43,615 bases of DNA, taken from Gemmatimonas sp. (GTDB lineage: Bacteria > Gemmatimonadota > Gemmatimonadetes > Gemmatimonadales > Gemmatimonadaceae). The stretch is taken from assembly GCA_011390935.1 (NCBI GenBank), contig JAABRL010000033.1, positions 1,412-45,026 on the forward strand. Direction: 5' to 3'. A model generated the notes under the pieces. The model saw only the letters and a program-made list of their open reading frames with translations. It had not been told where the DNA came from and searched no databases. Position numbers and translations under genes: made by a program. Positions 43,020-43,615 of the stretch are shown piece after piece; within the stretch, counting starts at the first letter, position 1; each line of letters opens with the position of its first letter.

Positions 43020-43615
43020 ATGACAGACTCGGCTATCCGCGTCTTGTTGGTCGATGATCACGCGATCATGCGCGAGGGACTTGCGGCAGTGCTGGCAACC
43101 TACGGCATTGAAGTCGTTGGCGAAGCCGGTGACGGCGCCACGGCGCTCGAACTCTTCGATTCGGTGAAACCGGACGTGTGCGTGGTCGATCTGCGCATGA
43201 CGCCGATGGATGGTGCCGAACTCACGATGCAGATCAAGCAGCGTGACCACGACGCCCGCGTAATCCTGCTGACCACGTACGACACCGATGAGGAAGTGTT
43301 TCGCGGACTGCGCGCGGGCGCCTCGAGCTACCTGCTCAAGAGTGTCAGTTCCACAGAGCTCGTGAGCACAATTCGCGCCGTCCGGGAAGGCCGCAAGGTG
43401 ATCGCGCCGGCCATCGCCGCGAAGCTCGCCGAGCATGTGGCGTCGGATGTGCTCACACCCCGCCAGTCGGAAGTCCTCCGGTGCCTGTCCGAGGGGAAGT
43501 CGAATCTCGAGGTCGCGCATGCGTTGTACATCAGCGAGGGCACCGTGAAGGCGCACGTCAAGGCGATTCTTGCCAAGCTCGACGCACGCGATCGTACGCA
43601 GGCACTGATGACAGC
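43020..43615 (+). CDS. NarL/FixJ response regulator, 3' end missing
   Basis: 198 codons are visible before the window ends. The receiver domain has all key residues: Asp12/Asp13 in LLVDDHAIMREGL, phospho-acceptor Asp57 in VCVVDLRM, Thr in LLTTYD and Lys in YLLKSVSS. The C-terminal LuxR-type helix-turn-helix is almost complete: LTPRQSEVLRCLSEGKSNLE, then YISEGTVKAHVKAILAKL. The AGGGAGAAG site at 43007-43015, five bases before the ATG, decides the start. It likely acts with the short histidine protein divergently encoded at 42831, or with a separate sensor kinase elsewhere. Confidence 0.95.
   Translation, partial: MTDSAIRVLLVDDHAIMREGLAAVLATYGIEVVGEAGDGATALELFDSVKPDVCVVDLRMTPMDGAELTMQIKQRDHDARVILLTTYDTDEEVFRGLRAGASSYLLKSVSSTELVSTIRAVREGRKVIAPAIAAKLAEHVASDVLTPRQSEVLRCLSEGKSNLEVAHALYISEGTVKAHVKAILAKLDARDRTQALMT

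Overview
The window is GC-rich DNA and looks like a chromosomal segment of a Gemmatimonadota bacterium (Gemmatimonas-like). This is an inference from gene content: two long Ser/Thr kinases with extracytoplasmic TPR tails, carboxypeptidase-regulatory/TonB-plug proteins, a TonB receptor followed by a DUF4249-like lipoprotein, a PEP-CTERM protein, and a MoxR/DUF58/BatA operon beside TldD/TldE. There is no rRNA, convincing tRNA, CRISPR array, insertion sequence or phage gene. The segment reads as ordinary, densely packed chromosome.

Layout. 1-3.2 kb: a TPR lipoprotein cut by the left edge, a VC0807-type membrane protein, and a TetR regulator divergent from an NAD-dependent epimerase, with a 17-bp perfect palindrome between them. 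3.3-12.4 kb: a membrane Ser/Thr kinase, a plug-only TonB-related protein, then a cell-surface cluster of TonB receptor, DUF4249-like lipoprotein (overlapping) and a beta-barrel protein. 12.4-18.2 kb: proC and the dabB-dabA inorganic-carbon pump, with a divergent LysR regulator and an AT-rich control region. 18.3-22.5 kb: a small exported protein, a PEP-CTERM protein, a photolyase, and a prohibitin-like lipoprotein. 22.6-27.6 kb: an unusual exported protein with a heme-c motif, cyclase-like toroid repeats and ankyrin repeats, then a second Ser/Thr kinase.

27.8-38.1 kb is the most system-like part. MoxR ATPase, DUF58, BatA-like, DUF4175-like and a GATase-fold membrane protein have overlapping or closely spaced ends. 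They are followed by a TldE/TldD pair and closed by a perfect 16-bp hairpin. A DUF4159 protein, whose family often accompanies MoxR/BatA operons, converges from the other side. Only the TldD subunit carries a Tat signal, and both Tld subunits carry a run of exactly ten glycines. This suggests an exported peptidase pair, possibly working with a MoxR/VWA machine at the envelope.

38.2-43.6 kb: DUF4159, a phosphate-porin-like barrel, a decayed spondin-like fragment overlapping the 3' end of a cardiolipin synthase, a short histidine-kinase-like protein, and a divergent NarL/FixJ response regulator cut by the right edge.

Starts were chosen from protein-family alignment as remembered and from visible Shine-Dalgarno sequences. 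Several genes (for example dabA, dabB, the band-7 lipoprotein and the response regulator) have clear purine-rich sites; many others have none.
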